A stretch of 64,000 nucleotides of DNA from Halobacillus litoralis (GCF_009856355.1 NZ_WMEW01000011.1:62001-126000); one strand, 5' to 3'. Shown: positions 16,769 through 25,788, counted from the first letter of the stretch. The notes: generated by a model from the sequence alone, not told the origin. Numbers and translations: made by a program.

Positions 16769-17893
16769 TCACAGGGTGATTTTTGCTTCCCGCTTCTGAA
16801 AATCGACGTCCTGGTAATACGAGTTCTTCACAAGAACGTTCGGACCGAGGCATTCCACTGCCGGGCAGTGACAGTTCAGGCTTTTCGCCGTATCGGTCTG
16901 CATCCACTGCTGATACGCATCTTCCAGGGAAGTGTCCTGGATGTTGCCGAGGCCGGGCTCATCCCCGAAATCGGTGACGATGATGTCGCCGCTGAAAATG
17001 TTGACGTTCAGGCGGGAACGGCCGTCCGGATCGTTTCTCACCGTTACGTTTTCCGCACTGTACAGGCGCTTCAGCATGTCCAGGTCATCATCATCCGTAC
17101 TGCACGGGTAGTAAGGCAGCGTGCCGAACAGCATCCACATATCTTCATCGCGGTGATCAAGCAGGCGGTTGATCCCTTTGCGCATGTCCTCAAGACTCAG
17201 TGTTTCAAGGGCGCTTGCGAAGTCCACCGGGTACATCGGATGAATTTCGTGCCTTGCACACTTCATTTCCTTCACATGATCATGGATCGATTCCAAATAA
17301 GGGAAGGTGCGGCGGTTCAGCATCGTCTCGGCGGACACCATCACGCCTTCATCGGCCAGACGCTGGGAATTCTCCACCATCCGGTCGAAAAACTTCTTCC
17401 GGTTCTCCTCGGAAGGCTTACGCTCCATGCGGGCGAACCCGGTATGGATGAATTCTTCGAGCGTTCCCCAGTTATGTGAAATATGTAAAACATCGAGGTA
17501 GGGGATGATCGGAATATAGCGCTCATAAGGCAGCGTCAGGTTGGAGTTGATCTGTGTCCGGACTCCGCGTTCATGGGCGTATTTCAGCAGGGGCAGCACA
17601 TAGTTTTCCACGGACTTTTTCGACATCATCGGCTCGCCGCCGGTTATGCTCAAGGTCCTGAGGTGAGGGATTTCGTCCAGACGCTTCCGGATCAGGTCCA
17701 TCGGCAGGGCTTCCGGGTCCCTCTGCTGCAGGGTATATCCGACCGCGCAGTGCTCGCAGCGCATATTGCACAGCGTCGTCGTCGTAAATTCAATATTGGA
17801 TAACGTCATATGACCGTGTTCCTTCACGTCCATGTAGGCTTCCCACGGGTCAAACTCAGGTGTAAGCTTCTGAAGCTTCATGTTGGTACTCAT
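16769..17893 (-). CDS. yfkAB: Radical SAM protein of the YfkAB family
   Basis: A 374-aa radical S-adenosylmethionine enzyme. The cluster motif is Cys42-x3-Cys46-x2-Cys49 (LCNMRCEHC), followed by the SAM-binding SITGGEP. The C-terminus carries a second cysteine group, NCHCPAVECLGPN, characteristic of the YfkAB family, which may hold an auxiliary cluster. The reaction is unknown. In Bacillus subtilis 168 the homologue has been annotated as two separate ORFs; here it is one intact reading frame. GAAAGGAAG lies upstream of the start at some distance. Single-gene unit. Confidence 0.88.
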   Translation of the reverse strand: MSTNMKLQKLTPEFDPWEAYMDVKEHGHMTLSNIEFTTTTLCNMRCEHCAVGYTLQQRDPEALPMDLIRKRLDEIPHLRTLSITGGEPMMSKKSVENYVLPLLKYAHERGVRTQINSNLTLPYERYIPIIPYLDVLHISHNWGTLEEFIHTGFARMERKPSEENRKKFFDRMVENSQRLADEGVMVSAETMLNRRTFPYLESIHDHVKEMKCARHEIHPMYPVDFASALETLSLEDMRKGINRLLDHRDEDMWMLFGTLPYYPCSTDDDDLDMLKRLYSAENVTVRNDPDGRSRLNVNIFSGDIIVTDFGDEPGLGNIQDTSLEDAYQQWMQTDTAKSLNCHCPAVECLGPNVLVKNSYYQDVDFQKREAKITL

Positions 17894-18092
17894 AGAATAT
17901 GAAACTTCCTTTCTATTTTATTGATTCGGTCTTAACCTTTCCTATTCTAACATTATTCAAGCTCGAACTATACCATTCCTTCCCGGCGATCGTGAAAAAG
18001 CATCAGGAAACGTTTGCACATCGAAAAAGGAGTTTCCCCGTGTGACAGAGAAAGGAAAAGGGTAGACGAATAGATAAAGGAGGACACCATCG

Positions 18093-18977
18093 ATGCAGCC
18101 AACCGTAATCATTACCGGATCCTCCAGCGGATTCGGACAGCAGACCGCTGTGAAATGTGCAGAGAAAGGGTTCCGTGTCATTGCAACAATGAGGAATATG
18201 GAAAAAGCGTCGGTTTTCCGAAGCGAAGACCTGTCAGAAGACGTGAAGCAGAAGATCGAAGTGTGGCAGCTGGATGTCACAGATAACGCATCCATTGAGC
18301 GTTTTAAGGAAAAAGCAGAACAACTGGACCGGTTGGATGTGCTCGTGAACAATGCCGGCTATGCCGTGGGCGGGTTTCTTGAGCAGGTCCCGCTTGAAGA
18401 ATACCGCCGCCAGTTCGACACGAACGTTTTTGGTGTGATAGCCGTAACGAAGGCCGTTCTGCCCGTGATGCGCCGGCAGGGGTACGGAAAGATCCTAAAT
18501 GTCAGCAGTGTCAGCGGATTGATCGGATTTCCGGGACTCTCCGCGTACGTCTCCTCCAAGCATGCCTTAGAGGGACTTTCGGAGAGTCTCCGCTTTGAAC
18601 TGCAGCCGTTCGGCATTGATGTCGCGTTGATTGAACCAGGCTCTTTCCAGACGAATATCTGGTCGTCCGGTATGAAGCTTCCAGAGGAAGTACACAATCC
18701 TTCGTCGCCTTATGCTTCCTACATAAAAGGACTGTGGAGCGCTTTGAACGAAGAGTCCCGTGCCCAGCCGGGGGCCGTTGGCGATCTCATGACAGGATTG
18801 ATGGAAAAAGACAGGCTCAAGAAGCTCCGTTATCCTGTCGGGGCGGGCGTGCGCACAAATGTGCTTTTGAAGCGTCTCCTGCCATGGCGGTGGCTTGAGA
18901 AAGCCGTGCTTCAGAGAATTTTAGGATCCAGACAAACAGAAGGAGGAAAGCCTGATGGACGAGTACAGCATTCTTGA
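18093..18977 (+). CDS. SDR family oxidoreductase
   Basis: A 294-aa classical short-chain dehydrogenase. The NAD(P) motif is TGSSSGFGQ at about residues 7-15, the structural motif NNAG near 87, and the catalytic Ser, Tyr and Lys are in NVSSVSGLIGFPGLSAYVSSKHA at about 136-158. The substrate is not apparent. AAAGGAGG precedes the ATG. Its end overlaps the following carboxylesterase start by 23 bases, so the two are translationally linked, perhaps acting on the same ester or lipid. Confidence 0.87.
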   Translation: MQPTVIITGSSSGFGQQTAVKCAEKGFRVIATMRNMEKASVFRSEDLSEDVKQKIEVWQLDVTDNASIERFKEKAEQLDRLDVLVNNAGYAVGGFLEQVPLEEYRRQFDTNVFGVIAVTKAVLPVMRRQGYGKILNVSSVSGLIGFPGLSAYVSSKHALEGLSESLRFELQPFGIDVALIEPGSFQTNIWSSGMKLPEEVHNPSSPYASYIKGLWSALNEESRAQPGAVGDLMTGLMEKDRLKKLRYPVGAGVRTNVLLKRLLPWRWLEKAVLQRILGSRQTEGGKPDGRVQHS

Positions 18978-19701
18978 AGGGGCAGAGGAAATCAAATATG
19001 AAGGCAATGAAGTAGGGATTCTCGTTTCCCACGGGTTCACAGGGACCACGCAGAGCATGCGTCCGCTTGCAGAGGCCTATGCCCGCGAGGGATATACCGT
19101 ATACTGTCCGCGTTTGAAAGGTCATGGGACAGCACCGGAGGATATGGAAACGACGTCCCATAAGGATTGGATCGAGTCTGTCGAAAGTGCCTACCAGTGG
19201 CTGCACGAACGATGCAGCTCGATTTTTGTCGTCGGCTTATCGATGGGAGGGACCCTTGCTCTTTATATGGCTGGTGAGCACAAGGATATCCAGGGAGTCG
19301 TTCCGATCAACGCAGCGATCGACATCCCCGTGATGGAGGAGAGCGCAGCTGCAGAAGAGCGTTTTCTCGATGCCATCGGTTCGGATATTAAAAATCCGGA
19401 GCAGGACGAACTGGCCTACGAAAAAACGCCGGTCAAATCGATTACCGAAATCACAGTATTAATGGATGATGTGAAAAAACGTCTCGACACCATTCGCTGT
19501 CCGATTTTGATTTTCGTTTCCGATGAAGACCACGTTGTCCCTCCGAATAATTCGGAAGTGATTTTCGATTCGGTCTTCTCCGAGCATAAGGAACTTGTCC
19601 ATATGGAAAACAGCTACCATGTGGCCACGCTTGATCATGATCAGGATTTGATCATCGAGCGGAGTCTGGAATTTTTCCAGATGTACACGAATACGAAGTA
19701 A
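18955..19701 (+). CDS. Alpha/beta hydrolase, carboxylesterase (Est30-like)
   Basis: A 248-aa serine esterase close to the Est30/YvaK type. The oxyanion motif is SHGFTGT, nucleophile Ser96 is in GLSMGG, the acid is in VSDEDHVVP and the histidine in SYHVATLDHD. It hydrolyses short- to medium-chain esters in the cytosol; the natural substrate is unknown. The start lies inside the end of the SDR gene with AGGAGGAAAG just before it. Confidence 0.88.
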   Translation: MDEYSILEGAEEIKYEGNEVGILVSHGFTGTTQSMRPLAEAYAREGYTVYCPRLKGHGTAPEDMETTSHKDWIESVESAYQWLHERCSSIFVVGLSMGGTLALYMAGEHKDIQGVVPINAAIDIPVMEESAAAEERFLDAIGSDIKNPEQDELAYEKTPVKSITEITVLMDDVKKRLDTIRCPILIFVSDEDHVVPPNNSEVIFDSVFSEHKELVHMENSYHVATLDHDQDLIIERSLEFFQMYTNTK

Positions 19702-19725
19702 TGTTTATAGCCCGGGAAATAAGTT

Positions 19726-19753
19726 TTGTCATAACCGGGAAGTTTGATATAAT
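19726..19753 (+). promoter_or_regulatory. Promoter of the thiT transcript
   Basis: TTGTCA (19726-19731) and TATAAT (19748-19753) with 16-base spacing, upstream of the riboswitch. Confidence 0.75.
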
Positions 19754-19782
19754 AGAGTCATAGCAAGAAGAGTAATCGGTAC

Positions 19783-19868
19783 AAAGCCTTCAAGGGGAGC
19801 CTAACGGCTGAGAGTGGACCTCGTTCAGACCCTTCGAACCTGTCAGTTAGTACTGGCGCAGGGATGGC
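19783..19868 (+). ncRNA. TPP riboswitch (THI element)
   Basis: The conserved core is present: GGGGAGCC, then CGGCTGAGAG, then ACCCTTCGAACCTG, a stem ending CTGGCGCAGGGATGG. It binds thiamine pyrophosphate. A terminator hairpin follows before thiT, so control by premature termination when thiamine is abundant is likely. Confidence 0.9.
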
Positions 19869-19883
19869 GGCTTTTTTGATGGT

Positions 19884-19939
19884 GCAATGCATTTGGGATC
19901 CCTCCATCAGGAAGCGTCCCTGTCTGCATTGCTTTTTTT
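19884..19939 (+). terminator. Riboswitch-controlled terminator
   Basis: GCAATGCA / TGCATTGC with inner GGGA / TCCC pairing and TTTTTTT, between the TPP element and thiT. Confidence 0.75.
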
Positions 19940-19968
19940 GTGTCTTTTTTTAAAGGAGGAATGCTGGA

Positions 19969-20535
19969 ATGAGAAACCGCAGAGTCCTATTTTTAGTTGA
20001 AATTGCGATCTTTTCCGCATTAGCACTGCTACTGGATATCATCCCGTTTCTATCATTTAAATTGTGGGCCCAGGGCGGTTCCGTCTCGTTTGCGATGGTG
20101 CCGGTCTTCATTATGGCCTTCCGCTGGGGTGTGAAGGGCGGCGTAGCGACAGGACTGCTGCTCGGAATCTACCAGATTTTAACGGGTGCCTATATCATCA
20201 CTCCACTGCAGACGCTGCTCGATTATGTCGTAGCATTTGCCGTGATCGGTGCGGCCGGCATCGTTGCCAAACCGCTTTGGAATGCGATCCGTTCCAAGGA
20301 AACGAAAGCCCTTATCGGCTGGATCATCACGGGCTGCTTTATCGGAAGTGTACTCCGCTTCTTCGGTCACTTTGCTGCGGGGATCATCTTTTACGGTGAA
20401 TTCGCACCGGAAGGACAGCCGGTCTGGCTGTATTCCCTCGTTTATAACGGCGGATACATGCTGCCAGCGTTTATTTTGAGCGCCATCGTGATCAGCCTCT
20501 TGTTCATGCAGCGTCCAAAGCTTGTGCTTCATTAA
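19969..20535 (+). CDS. thiT: Thiamine ECF transporter substrate-binding subunit ThiT
   Basis: A 188-aa membrane protein with six helices, the S component that binds thiamine and docks onto a shared ECF ATPase/T module encoded elsewhere. The family's conserved stretches are visible: SALALLLDIIPF, WAQGGSVSFAMVPV, and the C-terminal YNGGYMLPAFILS. The TPP riboswitch directly upstream confirms the substrate. AAAGGAGG precedes the ATG at 19969. Confidence 0.95.
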   Translation: MRNRRVLFLVEIAIFSALALLLDIIPFLSFKLWAQGGSVSFAMVPVFIMAFRWGVKGGVATGLLLGIYQILTGAYIITPLQTLLDYVVAFAVIGAAGIVAKPLWNAIRSKETKALIGWIITGCFIGSVLRFFGHFAAGIIFYGEFAPEGQPVWLYSLVYNGGYMLPAFILSAIVISLLFMQRPKLVLH

Positions 20536-20540
20536 ATGGA

Positions 20541-20578
20541 AAAAAGTCTTCTGCCCCGGCGGCGGAAGGCTTTTTTTT
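20541..20578 (+). terminator. Terminator after thiT
   Basis: AAGTCTTCTGCC / GGCGGAAGGCTTTTTTTT. Confidence 0.8.
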
Positions 20579-20636
20579 CCATGTTTGAAACACCCCGGGG
20601 TAGTGAAAAGACAGGCAGAGAGCAGGGGGGATTGTA

Positions 20637-22082
20637 ATGAAAAAATTTAAGAGGTTAGCAGGGAAAAAGTGGGTCTGGCTGCTGCTTTTGATCGTGCTGA
20701 TCCTTTCTGTCATGATTGCCTACCATACCTCATGGAAAGCGCTCCCGGAAGGCGTTTCCTACAAGGGGGATGTCCATCAGATGGAGGATATCGAGTTTTT
20801 CCGGGACCTTTCCTATGAGGATCCGGAAGGAAATACGGTTCATGACCTGCAGGTGTTTGAGGAAATCTATAACACCATAGGTGAGGCGGATGATTTTATT
20901 GTCGCTGATATGTTTCTTTTCAACGGCTACACGAACGGCAAAAATGAATTTCCTGAAATCAGCGGCCGTCTTGTGGATGCTGTATTAGAACGAAAAGAAG
21001 AGGTGCCTGACCTTGAGGTCGTGTTTATTACCGATCAGATCAATACTATCTACGGCTCCTATGAATCGGAAACGATCCGGCGGCTGGAAGATGGCGGGGT
21101 GAACGTCGTCTTAACCAATCTTGATAAGCTGAGGGATTCCAATCCGTTATACTCGAGTGCGTGGCGTCTGATGTTTTCCTGGATGGGTACCGGAGGAGAA
21201 GGGTGGATCGGCAACCCGATTGCCAAGGAAGCGCCTGATGTTACTCTGCGGTCCTACATGAAGCTGTTGAATATTAAGGCGAACCACCGGAAGCTCCTCG
21301 TAACTGAGGATTCGGCGGTTGTTTCCACAGCAAACCCTCACGATGCCAGCGGGTATCATGAGAATGTTGCTTTTAAAATGGAAGGGCCGATCATTGAAGA
21401 TATTCTGGAAGCAGAAGAAGCGGTGGCCCGCTATTCCGGCGGGGAATTCATCGACTACAGCGGCTATGAATGGGAGGAGCAGCAAGGGCCTCTCCAGACA
21501 CAGTTCGTAACGGAAGGAAAAATCTATGATGCCGTGCTGGAACAGCTGGAAGCGGCCGGTGAAGGAGATGACGTCTGGATCGGGATGTATTACTTAGCCG
21601 ACAAAAAGGTGACCGCCCGGATCGATGAAGCGGCCAACCGCGGGGCGGAAGTGCGCATCATCATGGACCCCAACAAAACCGCGTTCGGTCATGAAAAGCC
21701 CGGCCTTCCCAATCTACCAGTCGCTGCGGAGCTTAAGAATCTCGGGAATGAGAACATCCACCTGCGCTGGTATGATACGGACGTTGAACAGTACCATACG
21801 AAAATGCTGTATGTCGATGGGCCCGATCATGATGCCATCGTCGCCGGTTCCGCCAACTATACGAGAAGAAACCTGTCCAACCTCAACCTGGAAGCGGATG
21901 TCGTCATCCAAGGTCCGGGAGAGGAGGATGTCTTTCAGGAGGTCAACGACTACTTTACACGTATCTGGTCCAATGAAGAAGGCCACTATACGACGGAGTA
22001 TGAAACCTATCAGGACAACCTGACCTCCATCCGTTATGCGACGTACTACCTGCAGAAGTGGACATGGTTTACCACTTATTAA
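20637..22082 (+). CDS. Phospholipase D-like family membrane protein
   Basis: A 481-aa protein with one N-terminal membrane helix (residues 12-29) and two phospholipase D motifs. The first is NHRKLLVTEDS (Glu where Asp is usual) and the second YHTKMLYVDG, each followed by ASN-like segments (STANPHD and GSANYTRRNL). Proteins of this superfamily include cardiolipin synthases and phosphodiesterases. It is probably anchored with its catalytic domain outside or at the membrane. A substrate cannot be assigned. The gene follows an AGCAGGGGGG ribosome site and ends at a strong bidirectional terminator. Confidence 0.85.
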   Translation: MKKFKRLAGKKWVWLLLLIVLILSVMIAYHTSWKALPEGVSYKGDVHQMEDIEFFRDLSYEDPEGNTVHDLQVFEEIYNTIGEADDFIVADMFLFNGYTNGKNEFPEISGRLVDAVLERKEEVPDLEVVFITDQINTIYGSYESETIRRLEDGGVNVVLTNLDKLRDSNPLYSSAWRLMFSWMGTGGEGWIGNPIAKEAPDVTLRSYMKLLNIKANHRKLLVTEDSAVVSTANPHDASGYHENVAFKMEGPIIEDILEAEEAVARYSGGEFIDYSGYEWEEQQGPLQTQFVTEGKIYDAVLEQLEAAGEGDDVWIGMYYLADKKVTARIDEAANRGAEVRIIMDPNKTAFGHEKPGLPNLPVAAELKNLGNENIHLRWYDTDVEQYHTKMLYVDGPDHDAIVAGSANYTRRNLSNLNLEADVVIQGPGEEDVFQEVNDYFTRIWSNEEGHYTTEYETYQDNLTSIRYATYYLQKWTWFTTY

Positions 22083-22085
22083 AAG

Positions 22086-22118
22086 AAAGCCCCTGCCGCT
22101 TGCGGCAGGGGCTTATTT
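22086..22118. terminator. Bidirectional terminator
   Basis: AAGCCCCTGCCG / CGGCAGGGGCTT between convergent genes. Confidence 0.85.
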
Positions 22119-22120
22119 GT

Positions 22121-22471
22121 TCATGTCAGGACAGCCTGAGCCTTCGCTGGGTTGGTTATGATTAAAAGAACTTTCCCTTCATCCAGATCCTCTTCGTACT
22201 GTCCCGCTTCCTCTTTGGAGAATCCAATTTCCTGCATCTTTGTGCGGAGCTCATCGCCTTTTTTACTGAAGATATTCGTAAGGACACTTTTCGCATCCTG
22301 CTCGGAAGCACCGATCGTATTCGCATTCACACCCTTCGAAATCCGTTCGGTCCGGTCATCATCATGGGACAGGATGTAAATCTCTTCGTTATCCAAGCCT
22401 TCGTTCTTCAGCTTCTCTACCATATCCTTCAACTGTTCATCATTTGTGTATTCACGTACAAGGGGTTTCAT
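22121..22471 (-). CDS. General stress protein, YflT-like
   Basis: A 116-aa acidic protein with the YflT (heat-induced stress protein) domain: VREYTNDEQLKDMVEKL, IYILSHDDDRTERIS and the end VLLIITNPAKA. Bacillus relatives belong to the SigB general stress regulon; I could not find a clear SigB promoter here. The start at 22471 (ATG) lies 12 bases from GGAG, while a TTG at 22480 lies three bases from it, so both spacings are unusual and the start is uncertain. Confidence 0.8.
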   Translation of the reverse strand: MKPLVREYTNDEQLKDMVEKLKNEGLDNEEIYILSHDDDRTERISKGVNANTIGASEQDAKSVLTNIFSKKGDELRTKMQEIGFSKEEAGQYEEDLDEGKVLLIITNPAKAQAVLT

Positions 22472-22606
22472 GTTTTTCAACGCTCCTTTGTTTATAGAAT
22501 GTTCTACAATGAAATGACCCGTTATTTTCCATCGTTAATCAGAAAATAAGTAGAGAAGGAAATCCAAATGCGTTGTCGAAGGATAAGGATATTGGAGGGG
22601 AAAGAG

Positions 22607-23479
22607 ATGAACAATCCAATCATTGCTACATTTTCAATCGCCGCCTGTGACCCCGACCGCGGGGAATGGGGCGTGGCGGTCCAGTCAAAATTTTTAGGCG
22701 TCGGCTCCGTCGTACCATGGGCGAAAGCAGGTGTGGGGGCGGTGGCCACCCAGGCCTTTGCCAACCCTGCCTATGGTCCGGAAGGGTTGAAGCTCCTTGA
22801 GGAAGGTCTGTCTGCGGAGGAAGTCATCAAAAAATTAACGGACGCTGACCTTCAAAAAGAAGACCGCCAAGTCGGAGTCATTGACAGTTCCGGCCGGGCA
22901 GCGACGTTTACCGGAAAAGATTGTTATGACTGGGCCGGGGGAGTCACAGGGAAGCATTATACTGCTCAAGGGAACATATTAGTAAATCAAGAAACAGTGA
23001 CCCAAATGGGAGACACGTTTGAAAAAGCAGAGGGGCCACTGGCTGACCGTCTCATTCAAGCGATCCAAGCCGCGCAGGAAGCGGGCGGAGACAGCCGTGG
23101 AAAGCAGTCGGCGGCCGTCCTTGTCGTTCGTGATCAAGCAGGCTACGGCGGACTCAGTGATGTCGCTGTAGACCTCAGAGTAGATGATCATCCTGAGCCG
23201 ATCAAGGAACTGGAGCGGATTTACCAGCTTCATCAATTGTACTTTGGTGAAACGAAAGAAGAGAATATCCAGCTGATCGATGAAAATGTAAAAAGGGAAA
23301 TGGCCGGCCATTTATTCCGCCTTGGTTACCTCAAGAGTAAGGACGTTGATGACAAGGTGTTCTATGAATCCTGGACGACGTACCTGCATACCGAAAACTT
23401 CGAAGGGCGTGAGCTGGACCAGGGGAAAGTCGATCGCAAGGTGCTGGATTTCATGAAAAGTCAGCCGGGGGAAATCTGA
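22607..23479 (+). CDS. DUF1028 (Ntn-hydrolase-like) protein
   Basis: A 290-aa protein. The DUF1028 domain occupies about residues 1-200 (TFSIAACDPDRGEWGVAVQS, VGSVVPWAKAGVGAVATQA, QSAAVLVV). The family has an Ntn-hydrolase-like fold. The C-terminal 90 residues form a helical tail not assigned to a domain. The function is not established. The ATG at 22607 follows TTGGAGGGG; the ORF upstream of it has no ribosome site. A membrane protein gene follows 28 bases later. Confidence 0.85.
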   Translation: MNNPIIATFSIAACDPDRGEWGVAVQSKFLGVGSVVPWAKAGVGAVATQAFANPAYGPEGLKLLEEGLSAEEVIKKLTDADLQKEDRQVGVIDSSGRAATFTGKDCYDWAGGVTGKHYTAQGNILVNQETVTQMGDTFEKAEGPLADRLIQAIQAAQEAGGDSRGKQSAAVLVVRDQAGYGGLSDVAVDLRVDDHPEPIKELERIYQLHQLYFGETKEENIQLIDENVKREMAGHLFRLGYLKSKDVDDKVFYESWTTYLHTENFEGRELDQGKVDRKVLDFMKSQPGEI

Positions 23480-23507
23480 AGAGATTCGAGAAAGAGGGGG
23501 AAGCGTC

Positions 23508-23879
23508 ATGGAAATCGCAGCGATTACAGCAGCCATTCTATTTGGTCTTGTGGCTGTCTTTCAAGTGTTACTCGCATTCGGGTTTCCGCTTGGAGAAGCG
23601 GCCATGGGAGGCTCCCACCGCGTCCTGCCGGCGAATTTGAGAGCAGCAAGCGCACTGAATGCCCTGCTGCTGATTTTTATGGCCGGCATCGTTCTCCAGC
23701 ATGCGTTTCAATTCTCTGATCTGCTTCGTTTTTTACCCACCACGATTCTCATGTGGGTGATCATCATTTTTATGGGCATCAACACGCTAATGAACTTAAT
23801 ATCAAGAAGTAAAAAAGAACGTCTGATTATGACGCCTGTTTCCGGCCTGCTGTTCATCCTTTGTTTATGGGTGGTGTGA
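23508..23879 (+). CDS. Small integral membrane protein, unknown
   Basis: A 123-aa protein with four hydrophobic segments (about 3-25, 48-66, 75-93 and 105-122), no recognisable family. AGAGGGGG precedes the ATG, and it probably belongs to the transcript of the DUF1028 gene, 28 bases upstream. Confidence 0.7.
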   Translation: MEIAAITAAILFGLVAVFQVLLAFGFPLGEAAMGGSHRVLPANLRAASALNALLLIFMAGIVLQHAFQFSDLLRFLPTTILMWVIIIFMGINTLMNLISRSKKERLIMTPVSGLLFILCLWVV

Positions 23880-23979
23880 TTCAAGATTTCGTGATCAAAT
23901 ATAGGCTTTAGATGTTTGCTTCTCATCGATTCAGGTTATTGTAAAAAATGGAAGATAATCAATGAGGAGGTTTATCTGT

Positions 23980-24306
23980 ATGTCACATGAACAGTATCAG
24001 TCGGTCATCCAGTCCCTGCATGATTGTATGGAAGCTTGCAACCACTGTTTTGATTCATGCCTGCAGGAGGAAGACGTCAATATGATGGCTGAATGTATTC
24101 GCCTGGATCGGGAATGCGCAGATATATGCGCTTACCTTGAACAGTCCTTAGTTAGAAACTCACCTTTTTCTGCAGAACTCGCCAATGTCTGTGCGCAAAT
24201 CTGTGAAGCCTGTGGGAACGAATGCCAAAAACATAACCACGATCATTGCCAAACATGCGCGGAAGCGTGCTTTGCATGCGCAGAGGCATGTAAAAGTATC
24301 GCTTAA
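23980..24306 (+). CDS. Four-helix bundle copper-binding protein (DUF326)
   Basis: A 108-aa protein with 16 cysteines in CxxxCxxC and similar spacings (DCMEACNHCFDSC, ECIRLDRECADIC, CAQICEACGNEC, CQTCAEACFACAEAC). This is the pattern of the cysteine-rich four-helix copper storage-like family, including B. subtilis YhjQ; the cysteines line the bundle core and bind Cu(I). It likely buffers copper in the cytosol. The start at 23980 follows GAGGAGG. No copper pump or CsoR gene is adjacent. Confidence 0.88.
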   Translation: MSHEQYQSVIQSLHDCMEACNHCFDSCLQEEDVNMMAECIRLDRECADICAYLEQSLVRNSPFSAELANVCAQICEACGNECQKHNHDHCQTCAEACFACAEACKSIA

Positions 24307-24329
24307 TTGTTCAATCGGATAAGGATTGA

Positions 24330-24357
24330 AGGCCGGCCTGGAGCCGGTCTTTTTATT
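24330..24357 (+). terminator. Terminator after the copper-binding gene
   Basis: GGCCGGC / GCCGGTCTTTTT hairpin. Confidence 0.7.
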
Positions 24358-24467
24358 TACAGGCGTCCAAATTATCCCTGCATGGTCAAATGCATGCGAT
24401 ATTCGAAAAGCTCCCTCTCTAAAGATGTAGACCAGCTGCTTAACATGCCGGTTTCATTACCAGAAGT

Positions 24468-24512
24468 AAAAAAGGAAGAGCAGTGGCGTGATGCTGGCTG
24501 CTCTTCCTTTTT
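24468..24512. terminator. Bidirectional terminator
   Basis: AAAAAGGAAGAGCAG / CTGCTCTTCCTTTTT, upstream of the convergent hydrolase gene end. Confidence 0.85.
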
Positions 24513-24524
24513 ATAGATCATTGT

Positions 24525-25382
24525 TTATATGAACTTCTTGATTTCTGCACTGAACTCTTTCGGTGCTTCCTGCGGGACCCAGTGGGCGGACTCGTCAAAC
24601 CTTACGAGTGTACTGTCAGGCAGATCTTTAATGAGTTTTTCTGCTGTTTCCACCGGCTGCCACTCATCTTTCGTTCCCCATAGTAAAAGAACAGGCTGCT
24701 TGATGGTGGAAAGCTTCGACGTGATCGCCGTCGTTTCGTTTGTATTCAACGCTGCGGCGTTACGTACGAGGCTCAGCTTGCCTTCCTCATGCAGGTAAGG
24801 AGCCATGATGCCCTGTAAGAAGGTTTCGGTCAGCTGTTCCGGATGAGCGAACACTTCTTTATACGCTTTGGATAGAAACGCTTCAAATTCCTCCGTGGAC
24901 TCGTTCTTCTTGGAAGGGTGTCCCATCACGAGCATATCTTGAATCGGCCAGGAATCATAAGCGACGGAATTGGATAGAACGAGCTTATTGATGCGTTCCG
25001 GCGCTTGAAGAGCGAGAAGTAAACCAATGCCTCCACCGATATCATGAGCGACAAGATTCACTTGATCCAATCCTAATTCGTCCATAAGCTTGAGCACCAT
25101 ATCCGCCTGCACATGAAGGGAGCGGTCGAACTGGTCACGCTGATCGGATTGTCCATAGCCGAGCAGGTCTGGAGCAATGACGCGGTAGTCTTCCTCCAGT
25201 TCAGGAATGACGCTCTGATATAAGTAGGACCAAGTCGGGATGCCGTGTAAAAGCATCACAGGCGTTCCTGAGCCTACATCCGTATAATTGACTTTAACCG
25301 GTTCTTCGACGATACCTTCCAACATAACGGATTGCTGTCTTTGTTTAAATGTTTCTTCATTCACAGTTGTCGTTTGGTTCAT
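24525..25382 (-). CDS. Alpha/beta hydrolase, haloalkane dehalogenase-like
   Basis: A 285-aa hydrolase with an aspartate nucleophile: VAHDIGGGIG replaces the usual GxSxG, as in haloalkane dehalogenases and epoxide hydrolases. The oxyanion motif is LLHGIPTWSYLY, the acid is in WGTKDEWQP and the base in DESAHWVPQEAP. Whether it acts on halogenated compounds or epoxides cannot be read from sequence. GGGAGG precedes the start. It lies 43 bases downstream of trxA on the same strand and may share its transcript. Confidence 0.85.
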   Translation of the reverse strand: MNQTTTVNEETFKQRQQSVMLEGIVEEPVKVNYTDVGSGTPVMLLHGIPTWSYLYQSVIPELEEDYRVIAPDLLGYGQSDQRDQFDRSLHVQADMVLKLMDELGLDQVNLVAHDIGGGIGLLLALQAPERINKLVLSNSVAYDSWPIQDMLVMGHPSKKNESTEEFEAFLSKAYKEVFAHPEQLTETFLQGIMAPYLHEEGKLSLVRNAAALNTNETTAITSKLSTIKQPVLLLWGTKDEWQPVETAEKLIKDLPDSTLVRFDESAHWVPQEAPKEFSAEIKKFI

Positions 25383-25425
25383 TCTTATACCTCCCAGGAT
25401 AAAATTTTATTATGGAGCATCTTCC

Positions 25426-25740
25426 TTACGCATGTTTTTCGGCGATGCTTACAATTTCTTCCTTCGGCTTGAAACCTACAGCCTGATCGACGAGTTCTCC
25501 ATCTTTGAAGAATAAGAGGGTGGGAACACTCATTACCCCGTATTTTTGAGCAGTTTCCATATTTTCATCAATATCTACTTTTACAATGTTCATTTGATCT
25601 CCCTGTTCTTCATCAATTTCTTCCAGAACAGGAGCGATCATTTTACAAGGACCACACCATGGGGCACCAAGGTCTGCGATAACGAGACCGCTGCTTGTCT
25701 CCTGTGCAAATGTTTCGTCTGTGGCGTTTCGGATAGCCAT
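25426..25740 (-). CDS. trxA: Thioredoxin
   Basis: A 104-aa thioredoxin with the redox motif WCGPCK and the conserved cis-proline region VMSVPTLLFFKDGE. It reduces protein disulfides in the cytosol. It is divergent from an ArsD/ArsA/CoA-disulfide-reductase cluster, so it is probably the thiol reductant linked with that module rather than the main housekeeping copy; this is inference. AGGAGG precedes the ATG. Confidence 0.93.
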   Translation of the reverse strand: MAIRNATDETFAQETSSGLVIADLGAPWCGPCKMIAPVLEEIDEEQGDQMNIVKVDIDENMETAQKYGVMSVPTLLFFKDGELVDQAVGFKPKEEIVSIAEKHA

Positions 25741-25770
25741 ATTCCATTCCTCCTTGCATTTTTAATAACT

Positions 25771-25788
25771 ACTAAATTAATATTTAGT
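25771..25788. promoter_or_regulatory. Palindromic operator candidate upstream of trxA
   Basis: ACTAAAT-TAAT-ATTTAGT, seven-base arms and four-base spacer, 31 bases before the trxA start. The AT-rich form suits an ArsR/SmtB-type winged-helix repressor; the regulator is not in the window. Confidence 0.45.

Noticed and set aside
16736..17479. Plus-strand ORF of 247 aa opposite yfkAB
   Set aside because: The minus-strand protein has the full radical SAM motifs; the plus-strand translation has no motif or ribosome site.
24361..24467. Possible short gene between the copper-protein terminator and the next terminator
   Set aside because: Readings here lack ribosome sites and coherent composition.
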